Positions 8,381 through 17,491 of a stretch of 64,000 nucleotides of DNA are shown here, piece after piece. The DNA is from Lapidilactobacillus achengensis. GTDB taxonomy: Bacteria > Bacillota > Bacilli > Lactobacillales > Lactobacillaceae. Every line of letters starts with the position of its first letter. Within the stretch, counting starts at the first letter, position 1. The stretch lies in assembly GCF_003946655.1 (NCBI RefSeq), contig NZ_RHOV01000004.1, positions 113,577 to 177,576 on the forward strand, in the 5' to 3' direction. The position numbers and the translations under genes are program-made. The notes beneath the pieces are model-generated. The model saw only the letters and a list, made by a program, of their open reading frames with translations, did no database searches and was not told the DNA's origin.

Positions 8381-11086
8381 ATGACCAAGAAGAAAGTTTT
8401 CGTAATTTCGCATAGTCATTGGGACCGCGAATGGTACATGCCGTTTGAGAAACACCATTTACGTTTGGTGAAATTGCTTGATGAAGTCCTTGACTTGATC
8501 GACCACGATCCTAAATTCAATAGTTTCCAACTAGATGGTCAAGCCATTATTATTGATGACTATTTAGCGGTCCGCCCGGAAAACGAAGGCCGGATCCGCC
8601 AAGCTATCGCCGCGGGCAAATTGCGCGTTGGGCCCTTCTATGTCCTCCAAGATGATTTCTTGATCAGCCCTGAGGCCCACGTTAAGGACTTCCAAATCGG
8701 TCGCGCCACTGCGGAGAAATATGGCCCAATGATGGGCATCGGTTACTTCCCTGATACTTTTGGCAATATGGGTCAGACCCCGCAGATGTTGCGGTTGGCC
8801 GGGCTCGACGCGGTTGCCTTCGGTCGGGGTGTTAAGCCAACGGGGTTGAATAATCAGGTTTCAGAGGCGGCGTTTGAGTCGTCATTCTCAGAGATGAAAT
8901 GGTCGGGACCAGACCAAAGTGAGGTCTTAGGGATCTTGTTTGCCAACTGGTATAGTAACGGCAATGAAATTCCTACCGATCCCGCGGCCGCGAAGATTTA
9001 TTGGACGCAAAAATTGGCTGATGTGGAGAAATATGCGTCCACCGATAATCTGTTGATGATGAATGGGGTCGACCATCAGCCTGTTCAAAAAGATGTCACC
9101 AAGGCTTTGGCGGTGGCGCAAGAGTTGTTCCCAGATTACGAATTCATTCATTCTAACTTTGATGATTATCTGGCGGCGGTCAAGGCCGATTTGCCGGAGA
9201 ACCTCAGTGAGGTCAAAGGCGAGTTGACGTCGCAAGAGACTGATGGCTGGTACACGTTGACCAATACGGCGTCGTCGCGAATCTATTTGAAGCAGAAGAA
9301 CACGGAAGTTCAACATGAATTGATTACCGAAGCGACCCAGTTGGCGGCAGCCTTTTTGCCAGCGGCGCAATATCCTAAAGATCAATTGACCTATGCTTGG
9401 AAGTTACTATTACAAAATGATATTCACGATAGCATCACTGGCTGCTCGGTGGATGAGGTCCATCGCGAAATGATGACCCGCTTCGAGAAGGTTGAGGCAA
9501 TCGCCCAATCGATTCGTGATGAGGCGCAAGCGGCGTTGACTGGACAAATTGACACCAGCGTTTTCCCAGAAGGGACCCGCCCATTCGTGCTGATCAATCC
9601 TAGCGATATGCCGAAGACCGGCACGGTCAAAGTGGAAGTCGAGTTGGATCGGGCGCTCTTTGCGGATGGGAGTCCAGACGCACAATTTGCGAAAATGCAG
9701 CTGATCGAGCAACGGAAGCGGCATTATCAAATCATTGACGCGAATGGTCAACCACAAAGCGGGCGCATCACCGACTTCACCACGCGTTTTGGCGCTGACT
9801 TACCGGAAGATCGTTTCCGCGTGCCGTACATGGCGGTTTATGCGGAAGTTGAGGTTCATGTGGATGAACTGCCTGCTTTCTCCTGGCAAACTTTAGCGCT
9901 CCAAGAAGTGAAAACGCCACGGTATTACGCGGATCGTGATCAGGGACGCATCATCACGAACGGTCATATTTTGGAAAACAAGTGGATAAAAGCAGAGGTC
10001 TCACCAGTTGATGGCAGTTTGATCATTGTGGATAAGCCCAATCAACGGACCTATACTCGCCAGGCGATTTTCGAGGATGTGGGCGATATGGGGAACGAAT
10101 ATATCTTCAAAGAAACCGCGGATCAACGACGGATCTACTCGACAGATCAAGCACCAGTCCTCCACGTTTTGGAAAACAACAGTCAACGGGGTGTGCTCGA
10201 ATTGACCGCCACGCTGGAGATCCCAGTCGGAGCCGATGCCCAGTTAGATTACGAACAGCGCGCGGTCATTGACATTACCCACCGGCAGGCGCGGCGCAGT
10301 CAAGAAACCTTGAAGCTAGTGTTGCGGACCGAAATCACTTTGGATCGCGATTCCCGTCAACTCAGTTTCAAGGTCAGCTACAATAATCAGGCGAAAAATC
10401 ACCGGCTACGTGTTTTGTTCCCGACTCAGATCAACAGTGGCGAAAATGAGGCTGAATCGATTTTCGAAGTGGTCAAACGACCAAATGTACCAAGTCGCGA
10501 GTGGGAGAACGAGACCAACCCGCAACGGCAACAAGCCTTCGTTAATGTCCATGACAGTTCGACCGGCGTGACCGTGGCCAATTATGGGTTGAACGAGTAT
10601 GAAGTGCTGCCCGAAGATGGCACGATTGCCTTGACTTTGCTGCGTTGCACCGGTGAATTGGGCGATTGGGGCTACTTCCTGACTCCCGAGGCCCAGTGCT
10701 TAGGCGCCCAAACCGCCGAGTTCGCCTTGCTTTTCCATGGCGAGACAGAAGCAGATCGCATGACCACTTACCGCTTGGCCCGGGCCAGTCAGATCCCAGT
10801 CTTGAGCCAATGGCTGGAACGTCATCCAGGCGACCGAGGCACTACTGGCCAATGGATGAGCCTTCAAGCAGAGGATCACGCGTTTGCCGTTACCGGAATT
10901 GAACAAGATGCCCATGGAAAAATAATCGCACGCGGGTATAATATGAGTCAGACCGACAAAAAGGTGACGCTCAAACATGGCGCCGACACCGGTGAAGTGG
11001 TGGACTTCCTAGACCGACCAATGCCACTAGCCGCAGACACCAAACTACGCGGCGCCGAAATCCGCAGCTACCGATTTAATAAGTAG
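8381..11086 (+). CDS. GH38 alpha-mannosidase
   Basis: Large zinc-dependent retaining alpha-mannosidase of family GH38 (901 aa), of the bacterial type that includes 2-O-mannosylglycerate hydrolase MngB and cytosolic mannosidases. The zinc-binding HSHWDREWY lies at residues 10-18, the nucleophile region is PDTFGNMGQTPQM around residue 125, and a further zinc-site histidine is in NDIHDSITGCSVDEVH around residue 348. The second half is the all-beta C-terminal region of the family. No signal peptide. The ATG follows GAGGAGAG. Substrate cannot be read: the neighbours GH92 and GH125 favour mannan or N-glycan-derived oligosaccharides over mannosylglycerate. The B-type hairpin array begins at the base after its stop codon. 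Confidence 0.93.
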   Translation: MTKKKVFVISHSHWDREWYMPFEKHHLRLVKLLDEVLDLIDHDPKFNSFQLDGQAIIIDDYLAVRPENEGRIRQAIAAGKLRVGPFYVLQDDFLISPEAHVKDFQIGRATAEKYGPMMGIGYFPDTFGNMGQTPQMLRLAGLDAVAFGRGVKPTGLNNQVSEAAFESSFSEMKWSGPDQSEVLGILFANWYSNGNEIPTDPAAAKIYWTQKLADVEKYASTDNLLMMNGVDHQPVQKDVTKALAVAQELFPDYEFIHSNFDDYLAAVKADLPENLSEVKGELTSQETDGWYTLTNTASSRIYLKQKNTEVQHELITEATQLAAAFLPAAQYPKDQLTYAWKLLLQNDIHDSITGCSVDEVHREMMTRFEKVEAIAQSIRDEAQAALTGQIDTSVFPEGTRPFVLINPSDMPKTGTVKVEVELDRALFADGSPDAQFAKMQLIEQRKRHYQIIDANGQPQSGRITDFTTRFGADLPEDRFRVPYMAVYAEVEVHVDELPAFSWQTLALQEVKTPRYYADRDQGRIITNGHILENKWIKAEVSPVDGSLIIVDKPNQRTYTRQAIFEDVGDMGNEYIFKETADQRRIYSTDQAPVLHVLENNSQRGVLELTATLEIPVGADAQLDYEQRAVIDITHRQARRSQETLKLVLRTEITLDRDSRQLSFKVSYNNQAKNHRLRVLFPTQINSGENEAESIFEVVKRPNVPSREWENETNPQRQQAFVNVHDSSTGVTVANYGLNEYEVLPEDGTIALTLLRCTGELGDWGYFLTPEAQCLGAQTAEFALLFHGETEADRMTTYRLARASQIPVLSQWLERHPGDRGTTGQWMSLQAEDHAFAVTGIEQDAHGKIIARGYNMSQTDKKVTLKHGADTGEVVDFLDRPMPLAADTKLRGAEIRSYRFNK

Positions 11087-11464
11087 AGAGTGCGAGCCGA
11101 CCTGGGCAGCTTCTGAGCATTAGCCTAGCAAGGATTTTGGAAGCCGCACTTGGCTTCCGGAATCCTAGCGTAGCTAAGCGGAAGAAGCTGGGTCGGTGAG
11201 CACGTTTCAAAACAGAGTGCGGAGCGCAACGGGTTGACTTCGAGCATTAGCCTAGCTCTTGTTTTGGAAGCCGCACTTAGCTTCCGGAACAAGAGCGTAG
11301 CTAAGCACAGAAGTCAGTTGCGCGCAGCACGTTTCAAAACAGAGTGCGGAGCGACCCGGTTAGCTTCTGAGCATTAGCCTAGCAAGGATTTTGGAAGCCG
11401 CACTTGGCTTCCGGAATCCTAGCGTAGCTAAGCGGAAGAAGCTGGGTCGCGCAGCACGTTTCGA
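11087..11464 (+). repeat. Hairpin repeat B, array of three 127-bp units
   Basis: Three tandem units start at 11087, 11214 and 11341, each with the mark AGAGTGCG. Every unit is one long hairpin. In unit 1 AGCTTCT (11108-11114) pairs with AGAAGCT (11183-11189), AGGATT (11131-11136) with AATCCT (11161-11166), and GGAAGCC (11139-11145) with GGCTTCC (11152-11158). Unit 2 replaces these arms by TGACTTC/GAAGTCA, CTCTTGTT/AACAAGAG and an outer GCGCAAC/GTTGCGC; unit 3 has an outer GCGACCC/GGGTCGC. Pairing is kept although the sequence changes. Two further units lie inverted at 33908-34160. Confidence 0.88.
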
Positions 11465-11519
11465 TAGCGCACGAACCACCTAGTTCCACAAGTATGTTTA
11501 GAGTGAAAGAAGGATTACC

Positions 11520-12389
11520 ATGACACAATTATTAGGCGGCATCGAGGCTGGCGGGACGAAGTTTGTTTGCGCGGTCGGCGATGAAACCGGCGCGGTTATC
11601 GCCCGGGATAAGTTTCCTACTACCACACCTGAGGAAACACTCCAACAAGTTTATCGATTTTTTGATCAGTATGACGTAGCCGCGATCGGCGTAGGTTCGT
11701 TTGGTCCGATCGACATTGATCCCCAATCAGCGACGTACGGTCACATTACCGATACACCGAAATTAGCGTGGAAAAACTATGATTTCTTAGGCGCGTTGCA
11801 ACAGCATTATCCTCAGGTAAAATTCGTTTGGACAACTGATGTGAACGTGGCGGCCTATGGCGAATATCTGAAGGGTGCTGGCGTCGGCAAACAAAACATT
11901 TGCTACATCACTGTCGGCACCGGCATTGGCGTGGGCTACATTTCTCACGGTCAGCTCTACGGTGGCCGCAGCCATCCCGAAGGCGGCCACATCATGATGC
12001 ACCGCGCGGCTGGCGACGATTTCGCTGGCGTCTGTCCTTATCATGGTGACTGTTTAGAGGGGATCGCCGCCGGGCCGGCGATCGAACAGCGCAATGGCAA
12101 AAAAGGCCATGAAATCGCGCCAGACGATCCTTTCTGGCAAATCGAGGCCTATTACCTGGCGCAAGCCTGCATGACCTACACCTTGACCTTCTCGCCGGAC
12201 ATTATCGTCTTCGGCGGCGGCGTCAGCAAACAAGCCCAGCTCTTCCCGATGATCCGCGCGGAATTTGCTAAGCTGATGAACAATTATGTGCGCGTTCCTG
12301 ACTTAGACCAGTATATCCAGCACGTGAAACTCGGCGATGACGCCGGGATCGTGGGCAGTTTGTTGGTCGCAGAAGACGCGATGAAGTAA
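11520..12389 (+). CDS. ROK-family sugar kinase, probable fructokinase
   Basis: ROK-family kinase (289 aa) most like the fructokinases of firmicutes. The phosphate-binding motif GGIEAGGTKFVCAV opens the protein, followed by the adenosine-site block TVGTGIGVGY. The zinc site of the family is seen as HPEGGH, then CPYHGDCLEG around residues 160-180. GGGVSKQ marks the C-terminal phosphate loop. In a mannoside cluster such a kinase could phosphorylate mannose or fructose; some ROK fructokinases accept both. It has its own RBS (GAAAGAAGGA) and sits after the hairpin array, so it may be transcribed with GH38 or separately. Substrate is inferred; a separate mannose-6-phosphate isomerase is not in the window. 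Confidence 0.88.
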   Translation: MTQLLGGIEAGGTKFVCAVGDETGAVIARDKFPTTTPEETLQQVYRFFDQYDVAAIGVGSFGPIDIDPQSATYGHITDTPKLAWKNYDFLGALQQHYPQVKFVWTTDVNVAAYGEYLKGAGVGKQNICYITVGTGIGVGYISHGQLYGGRSHPEGGHIMMHRAAGDDFAGVCPYHGDCLEGIAAGPAIEQRNGKKGHEIAPDDPFWQIEAYYLAQACMTYTLTFSPDIIVFGGGVSKQAQLFPMIRAEFAKLMNNYVRVPDLDQYIQHVKLGDDAGIVGSLLVAEDAMK

Positions 12390-12428
12390 ATTGAATTTGA
12401 AAGTTGACGAGTAGATCACTTCGTTGGA

Positions 12429-12460
12429 GAAGATATCCCAAAGCGGATATCTTCTTTTTT
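12429..12460 (+). terminator. Rho-independent terminator
   Basis: GAAGATATCC (12429-12438) pairs perfectly with GGATATCTTC (12445-12454) across a 6-base loop, followed by six T. It ends the mannoside cluster transcript. Confidence 0.88.
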
Positions 12461-12519
12461 CGGCTCTTCAGCAAATGGTGTTGGAAAAATGCCCCTAAGA
12501 AAGTTAAACGTGTCTAAAT

Positions 12520-12789
12520 TGCATAAAACAAATAGGATCGTTCAATCGATTTCGGCGGCTTGTTAATATAAAAGCTGTATTATTCTAATTGGACATTATA
12601 TTATCACTAGCAATTGTTCAATGATGATTCATTGAAATTCGGCCGGAAATCTATTGGGGAATCTGGTCAAGATCATGAGAGAGCGGATGCCTGCTTGATG
12701 ACGATCAGCCAAGCGAGAGGAGGATGATGCGACGGGGTTGTTAAATGTGCATAAAACAACTTGACATTTTTGTAACCACCCAATAGAAT
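12520..12789 (+). promoter_or_regulatory. Promoter and repeated 12-bp word upstream of the first WxL operon
   Basis: A near-ideal promoter: -35 TTGACA (12761-12766), 17-base spacer, -10 TAGAAT (12784-12789). The word TGCATAAAACAA occurs at 12520-12531 and again at 12748-12759, where it ends one base before the -35 box. Both copies follow a TAAA-containing stretch. The second copy is placed where a regulator would contact polymerase, so this looks like an operator pair; no regulator gene is adjacent. Confidence 0.7.
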
Positions 12790-12920
12790 TGTGGTTAATG
12801 ACTGATTCCTGAATTTATATTTATAGTATAAATAAAGTGTCCAGACGTTCTTACTTATTGGGTGGGATCTGCTAGTCTAAACATATGGAAACAAGCTACG
12901 TTACGAAGTGGGGGAGCACA

Positions 12921-15452
12921 ATGTGGCGGCGTTTTGTACATTATTTCAAAATAAAAACCGCTGACGATGCTAAAAATCGGCTTAATAGTCAGTCTGTTTC
13001 GCCACGGTTATCGGTTAAACGACAATGGGTTCTTTTTGCGTGCCCAATTATTTTCGCCGCTTTTTTTGGCGGCCAAACGAATACCCAAGTGACCGCGGTA
13101 CCTTTTCCCACGGATACGACCAATAATTATCTGCTCGGTGTTGGCTCATACTTCAGCGCGTTTGCCGCAGATGATTTGGTCATCAATCCTAGTTCGATCA
13201 CTCAATTTGAAGGCCGCTATGCCGGCAAGAATATTTCTGTGAGTACTGATATTTATAATTGGGGTGATACGTATCATTGGTTTGATCTTAAACGTTTCGC
13301 ACCAGCCTTGGTGACCAACAGGGTGAACGATAATTTGTTTCATTTATTAAACACTGAAGCTATCATTAGACCAGGTTCTGATCCACAGGCGCCAACATAT
13401 ATCCAAGCGGTGATCAATAATTTAACGATCCCAACTGATCAATCGGTTGATAACGATTCGTTGATTTGGAAGCGCCTGATCGAAGTGCCAACCAATCAGG
13501 AATCAACGGACATGAAAGATCGGACCTATCAAAAAGTTGGTCAGGTTGATTATTTTAAGGATAATGCTAATTCAATGGCGACGGCATATCAACAGCAGAC
13601 GGGGGAAACCATTTCCTTGGATCCGACGGATGACGACGCTAGTAATTACTTCACCGCGGCGGCTTCACAAATCAATGAGATTTCCAAGTATTATCAATCG
13701 TTTACTGCAAACCAAGAAGTTGTCGCGAATTTCACGCCTGCTAAAGCGGAGCCAGAAGTCACGGACGCGACTACCCCAGAAATTGGGGCAACCTTAAGTG
13801 GTGGTGATACCGCCGACCCGATCTTAACCATTAATTTGCCGGCCGACTATCAAACTTCCTATTCCAAAAAACCGCCGTTGATCTTTGCTAACCTTTCTGG
13901 CAAACCCCAAAATATAACAATCAATATTAATGGCTTGGCAACGGAGATGAATCTGAATGCCGAAGAAGAAGGACAGGGACACGAGATTTATCCCGCTTTC
14001 AAATATGCGCCCTATATTATCTTTAACTGGAATGGGATAACGGATACGATGTCATTTGGTTGGGGTGGTAAGTTTACCTTTAACGTCACTGATCAGAATG
14101 GCAGCGAGGTCAAGGCTGATGAAGCTACCAAGGCAGCCTTGAGCGAGGCAGGTCTTTCGGAAAACTTGGCGACTGGTGTGACGAATAATCAGGTACTGTC
14201 TAGTCGGATTCTTCATAATTTCCCTACGGCTACTACCAGCGACGGTAACTTTTTGTTGATTCAGAACAGCGATGCTGACGGTAACTTCTCCGGTAGCGTT
14301 TTGGCACCTAATGCCAGTTTCAAAATCGGTAATGCGCAAACCTATTTCTTTGGCAACGTCATTTCGGGTAAGAATGTGACGATTGAAAACAATATGAAAC
14401 CAGTTCGTGTGATTTCGGGGAATTTCAACGTCAGTGAGCTACCCACGGACACTGTGGAAGAGATCGATCCGAACTTGCGCTTGACCAAGGTCACGGTATC
14501 ACAGGGTGAGAAGAATACCTCGTCGGTTAGTTTCGATGGTAAAAAGGCTGGCGCCGAATATAACGCAGACTACTTGACCGGCCCCTTGAACTTGAGCCTA
14601 TCTTTGCACCCCAATCAGATCGATTATCAAATTTTTTATCGGTTTCTGGCGGGGGCAACGCCAGGATGGCATCAGCTGGAATTGCCGAAGCACGATTATC
14701 AAGAAGAAACAAACGAGCTGACCGACTTCAAAGTGGCTGACTTAGCTGGTTATCAAGCAGGAATCCAGCCAACGACAACGACCAATGGTTTGTCAGCAAG
14801 GGAAGCGGCCTCCTTTGACCCGCTAACGTTGAAAGATGGGAACGGTCAGGTTCTGGAAGCCAAAACACTGGGTGTGCAATTGGCTAGGAACAATCAGCTA
14901 GAACTCGTCGTCGTACCCAAGCATGAGCTAAACGGGTCTAACGCAGTGATTACGGCGACCAACTTAGATGATTTCTTGCAGCGGACCGGTGAGAAGTATC
15001 CACCATTTCTTTTGACATTAAGTGAAGCGGGAAATTTGCAGGTGACCTTACCTAACTATTTCCCTTGGGTTCAAGAGACGACAGGCTCCTTCAGTGCACA
15101 ATTACCAGTCACGATTCGCAATGATTGGAATTTACCCGTGACCCTTGATTTGGAACGTAATGAGGACGAAACATTACTCAATGCGCTCAAGTCAGATGAG
15201 TCAGGCACCTATTCGATTTTTGATCAGGACATCCAGGTACAGTTGGGGTCTGATTCAAATTCGTTAACCAAAACCAATCAAGTCTTCCCGGTCTTACCCA
15301 CGGCCCCACCACAACCCTTCTCAGGGAACGTTTCGGTCAACTTAACGATTCCGGCAACGATTGCGCAGAAGTTGATGCGGCAAAAATACCGGGTGCCACT
15401 GCGTTGGACATTGTCTTACGAAACACAGCAGAAAACAGCAGACTCTTCGTAA
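12921..15452 (+). CDS. Secreted WxL-type surface protein with choice-of-anchor-A-like domain
   Basis: Large exported surface protein (843 aa). The ATG at 12921 follows GGGGGAG at good spacing and is preferred over the upstream ATG at 12885, whose GGTGGGA is too far away. The N-terminus has a long basic region and a hydrophobic core (VLFACPIIFAAFFGG), so a signal peptide. The middle (about residues 320-500) contains GSVLAPNASFKIG and YFFGNVISGKNVTIEN, typical of the choice-of-anchor-A domain of bacterial surface proteins. The C-terminus carries a WxL-like pair: DWNLPVTLDL and, close to the end, LRWTLSYE, which suggests non-covalent wall binding. It heads a three-gene operon with a short WxL protein and a DUF916/DUF3324 protein. 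The role is probably adhesion; the ligand is unknown. Confidence 0.8.
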   Translation: MWRRFVHYFKIKTADDAKNRLNSQSVSPRLSVKRQWVLFACPIIFAAFFGGQTNTQVTAVPFPTDTTNNYLLGVGSYFSAFAADDLVINPSSITQFEGRYAGKNISVSTDIYNWGDTYHWFDLKRFAPALVTNRVNDNLFHLLNTEAIIRPGSDPQAPTYIQAVINNLTIPTDQSVDNDSLIWKRLIEVPTNQESTDMKDRTYQKVGQVDYFKDNANSMATAYQQQTGETISLDPTDDDASNYFTAAASQINEISKYYQSFTANQEVVANFTPAKAEPEVTDATTPEIGATLSGGDTADPILTINLPADYQTSYSKKPPLIFANLSGKPQNITININGLATEMNLNAEEEGQGHEIYPAFKYAPYIIFNWNGITDTMSFGWGGKFTFNVTDQNGSEVKADEATKAALSEAGLSENLATGVTNNQVLSSRILHNFPTATTSDGNFLLIQNSDADGNFSGSVLAPNASFKIGNAQTYFFGNVISGKNVTIENNMKPVRVISGNFNVSELPTDTVEEIDPNLRLTKVTVSQGEKNTSSVSFDGKKAGAEYNADYLTGPLNLSLSLHPNQIDYQIFYRFLAGATPGWHQLELPKHDYQEETNELTDFKVADLAGYQAGIQPTTTTNGLSAREAASFDPLTLKDGNGQVLEAKTLGVQLARNNQLELVVVPKHELNGSNAVITATNLDDFLQRTGEKYPPFLLTLSEAGNLQVTLPNYFPWVQETTGSFSAQLPVTIRNDWNLPVTLDLERNEDETLLNALKSDESGTYSIFDQDIQVQLGSDSNSLTKTNQVFPVLPTAPPQPFSGNVSVNLTIPATIAQKLMRQKYRVPLRWTLSYETQQKTADSS

Positions 15453-15514
15453 TTTAATATTATTTTGGAACAAATCAAGTCATCAAATCAATCACTATTA
15501 TTGGAGGAATTATC

Positions 15515-16147
15515 ATGAAAAAAATGAATCAGACAAAATTGGTAGCACTAGCATTAGCCGTCTTATTGACTGGAAGCGGGATCGCAATTGGTACAACAAG
15601 AGCGGCAGATGAAGATGCCGCGAATGAAAGTACACTAACCGGCAATTCTGTCGGCGAATTTGAGGTTACTGGTGGCGCGCTGAACTTGGTCAGTGTCCCT
15701 GATATGCGCTTCGCCTCGGTCACAGTCAGTGACTTACTCACTAAGGAAACAACCACAGCAGCTTATCAAGATGCGGAAGTTACTAAGGCTGATGCTAAGA
15801 AATCGAATGCGCTAACAGTTGAAGACTATCGAGGTACAGGAGATTCAAGTTGGAAAGTTACCGCACAATTAGGAGCCTTCACTAACGCGGATGCGGAGCC
15901 GATTGTGGGTAGCATTAACTATAAAGGTGATAATAAGGCATCAGGTAGCATTATCAGTGATAAAGCGACCGATGTTTGGTCAGGGGCGGTCGCTGCCACC
16001 AACGGGAGCGGTCAAGTGACGGCTACCACCGCAGCTGATGGGACTTCGTTAACGCTAGAAAAACCAGTAGGCAAGGTTCTGACCGGAAGTTATGATGCTG
16101 ATATTACATGGACACTTAGTAATACGGCGAGCACCCCAACTGAGTAA
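15515..16147 (+). CDS. WxL domain surface protein
   Basis: Short exported protein (210 aa) consisting of a signal peptide (basic start, LALAVLLTGSGIAIG, cleavage after TRA) and a single WxL domain. The first WxL position reads SWKVTAQL (about residue 110, a W-x-V variant) and the second is ITWTLSNT about 11 residues from the end. WxL domains bind peptidoglycan without covalent attachment. RBS TTGGAGGAA lies at good spacing before the ATG. It is the middle gene of the operon with the large surface protein and the membrane-anchored DUF916/DUF3324 protein, which are expected to form one surface complex. Confidence 0.9.
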   Translation: MKKMNQTKLVALALAVLLTGSGIAIGTTRAADEDAANESTLTGNSVGEFEVTGGALNLVSVPDMRFASVTVSDLLTKETTTAAYQDAEVTKADAKKSNALTVEDYRGTGDSSWKVTAQLGAFTNADAEPIVGSINYKGDNKASGSIISDKATDVWSGAVAATNGSGQVTATTAADGTSLTLEKPVGKVLTGSYDADITWTLSNTASTPTE

Positions 16148-16187
16148 TCAGGTTGTTTAGCTTAACTTGAGAGAGAATAGGAATTTT

Positions 16188-17243
16188 ATGGGGAAACTAA
16201 GGAAATATTTATTCGTCTGTTTAGCCATCTTAGCAATGTTGTTGATGCATCCTGGTCGACCAGTGCTGGCGGCTGATGGTGCAGGTTTTACGATGCAGGT
16301 TGTTGACCATCCCAAGCAGTATCGCCCAGATGTGACTTATTTTGACTTGTTGGTCAAGCCTAGCGAACAGGGACAGCTCTCTGTTCGTCTGCGGAACCAA
16401 ACGGCAAAGCAGATCAAGGTAGAACTGGCTGTTCACAGTGGTTACACCAATGAAGCTGGTTATGAGATGTATGATCTGGCAAAGCTAGGAAAGCGTAGTA
16501 CGGCTCCGTTCCAACTGAGTCAAATTTTCGGCGGGTCGCAAGTGGTTGAACTTGCTGGCAATGCTGATAAGGTAGTTTCTTTCGCCTATCAGATGCCAGA
16601 CCAAGCCTTTACTGGGATTCTTGAGGGTGCGGTTTACGCCAAGAGCTTGGCTAAATCAGAGCGGCAAGAAACTAATCAGCGCGGTTTCTATCTCCATCAG
16701 AAATATGCTTTGGCATTGGGACTGGTGTTGCGCGAAGACGTTAAGACGAAAGTACGCCCAGAGCTGAAAATGGGTAAAATTAGCACCGCGGTTGACAGCA
16801 CGGCTAGTTTTAGCCCGGCGGTGACTGCTAATTTAGCCAATGTGCAGCCACAAATCTTGACGGCGCTGACAATCAAGGGGCAAGTGCTTGATCAACAAGG
16901 TCAGAAACTTTATCAAACGAAGAAGACTGGTCTGGGCATGGCACCCTCGTCGAATTTCAACTTTCATATCGCCACCGACAATCAACGTTTGCAAGCAGGG
17001 AAATATCGACTGCGAATCGTGGCGACCAGTCATGATCAGAAGTGGACCTTCGAGCAGCCGTTTACGATTACGCGAGCACAAGCGGCGAAGGGCAATGAGT
17101 CCTTAGATGCGAATAAAAGGAATAAATGGGGTCTGCGAATTGGGCTGAGCTTGCTGGTGCTACTCATCCTTTATTTGATTTACCGATGGGGTAGAAGACA
17201 AGGCAGAAAGCAGCAACAACCGGTCTCTAAGGATCAGTCCTGA
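16188..17243 (+). CDS. DUF916/DUF3324 WxL-partner membrane protein (intact)
   Basis: Membrane-anchored partner of WxL proteins (351 aa). A signal peptide (LFVCLAILAMLLMHPGRPVLA) is followed by the WxL-protein peptidoglycan-binding domain DUF916 (about residues 35-155, with VTYFDLLVKPSEQGQLSVRL), the host-binding domain DUF3324 (about 165-300, with GLVLREDV and GMAPSSNFNFHIA) and one transmembrane helix (LRIGLSLLVLLILYLIY) with a basic tail. I chose ATG 16188 over the upstream TTG at 16167 because GAGAGAATAGGA precedes it. This intact gene is a useful comparison for the split copy at 54636-55702. It stands 40 bases after the WxL gene and ends the operon. Confidence 0.9.
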   Translation: MGKLRKYLFVCLAILAMLLMHPGRPVLAADGAGFTMQVVDHPKQYRPDVTYFDLLVKPSEQGQLSVRLRNQTAKQIKVELAVHSGYTNEAGYEMYDLAKLGKRSTAPFQLSQIFGGSQVVELAGNADKVVSFAYQMPDQAFTGILEGAVYAKSLAKSERQETNQRGFYLHQKYALALGLVLREDVKTKVRPELKMGKISTAVDSTASFSPAVTANLANVQPQILTALTIKGQVLDQQGQKLYQTKKTGLGMAPSSNFNFHIATDNQRLQAGKYRLRIVATSHDQKWTFEQPFTITRAQAAKGNESLDANKRNKWGLRIGLSLLVLLILYLIYRWGRRQGRKQQQPVSKDQS

Positions 17244-17317
17244 ACCACGATTGAGCGAGTTCGGTCGGGCCTCGATCCAGTTCGATCAGTGCCCTGACCA
17301 ATTTAATGACAACAATC

Positions 17318-17368
17318 AAATAACGCCGTACCCCATCCTAGTTCAGCTAGTTGGGTACGGCGTTATTT
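17318..17368. terminator. Long perfect stem, probable two-way terminator
   Basis: AAATAACGCCGTACCC (17318-17333) pairs fully with GGGTACGGCGTTATTT (17353-17368). There is only a modest T stretch on either side, but the stem lies between the converging WxL operon and glpK, where a shared terminator is expected. Confidence 0.65.
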
Positions 17369-17491
17369 GGCTTTGTAAATATTATTATGAAAATATCTTA
17401 ACCCGCAATTATTGAAAAACGGTTCTGACATTTTTGATTCCTTAATGGCATGACCCACAGCAACTTTCAAATGTTGCGTAACTAGTCAGCT

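Noticed and set aside
11087..11464. CRISPR array
   Set aside because: Units of 127 bases are each a single long hairpin, nearly the same over their whole length, without unique spacers of fixed size, and no cas genes are present.
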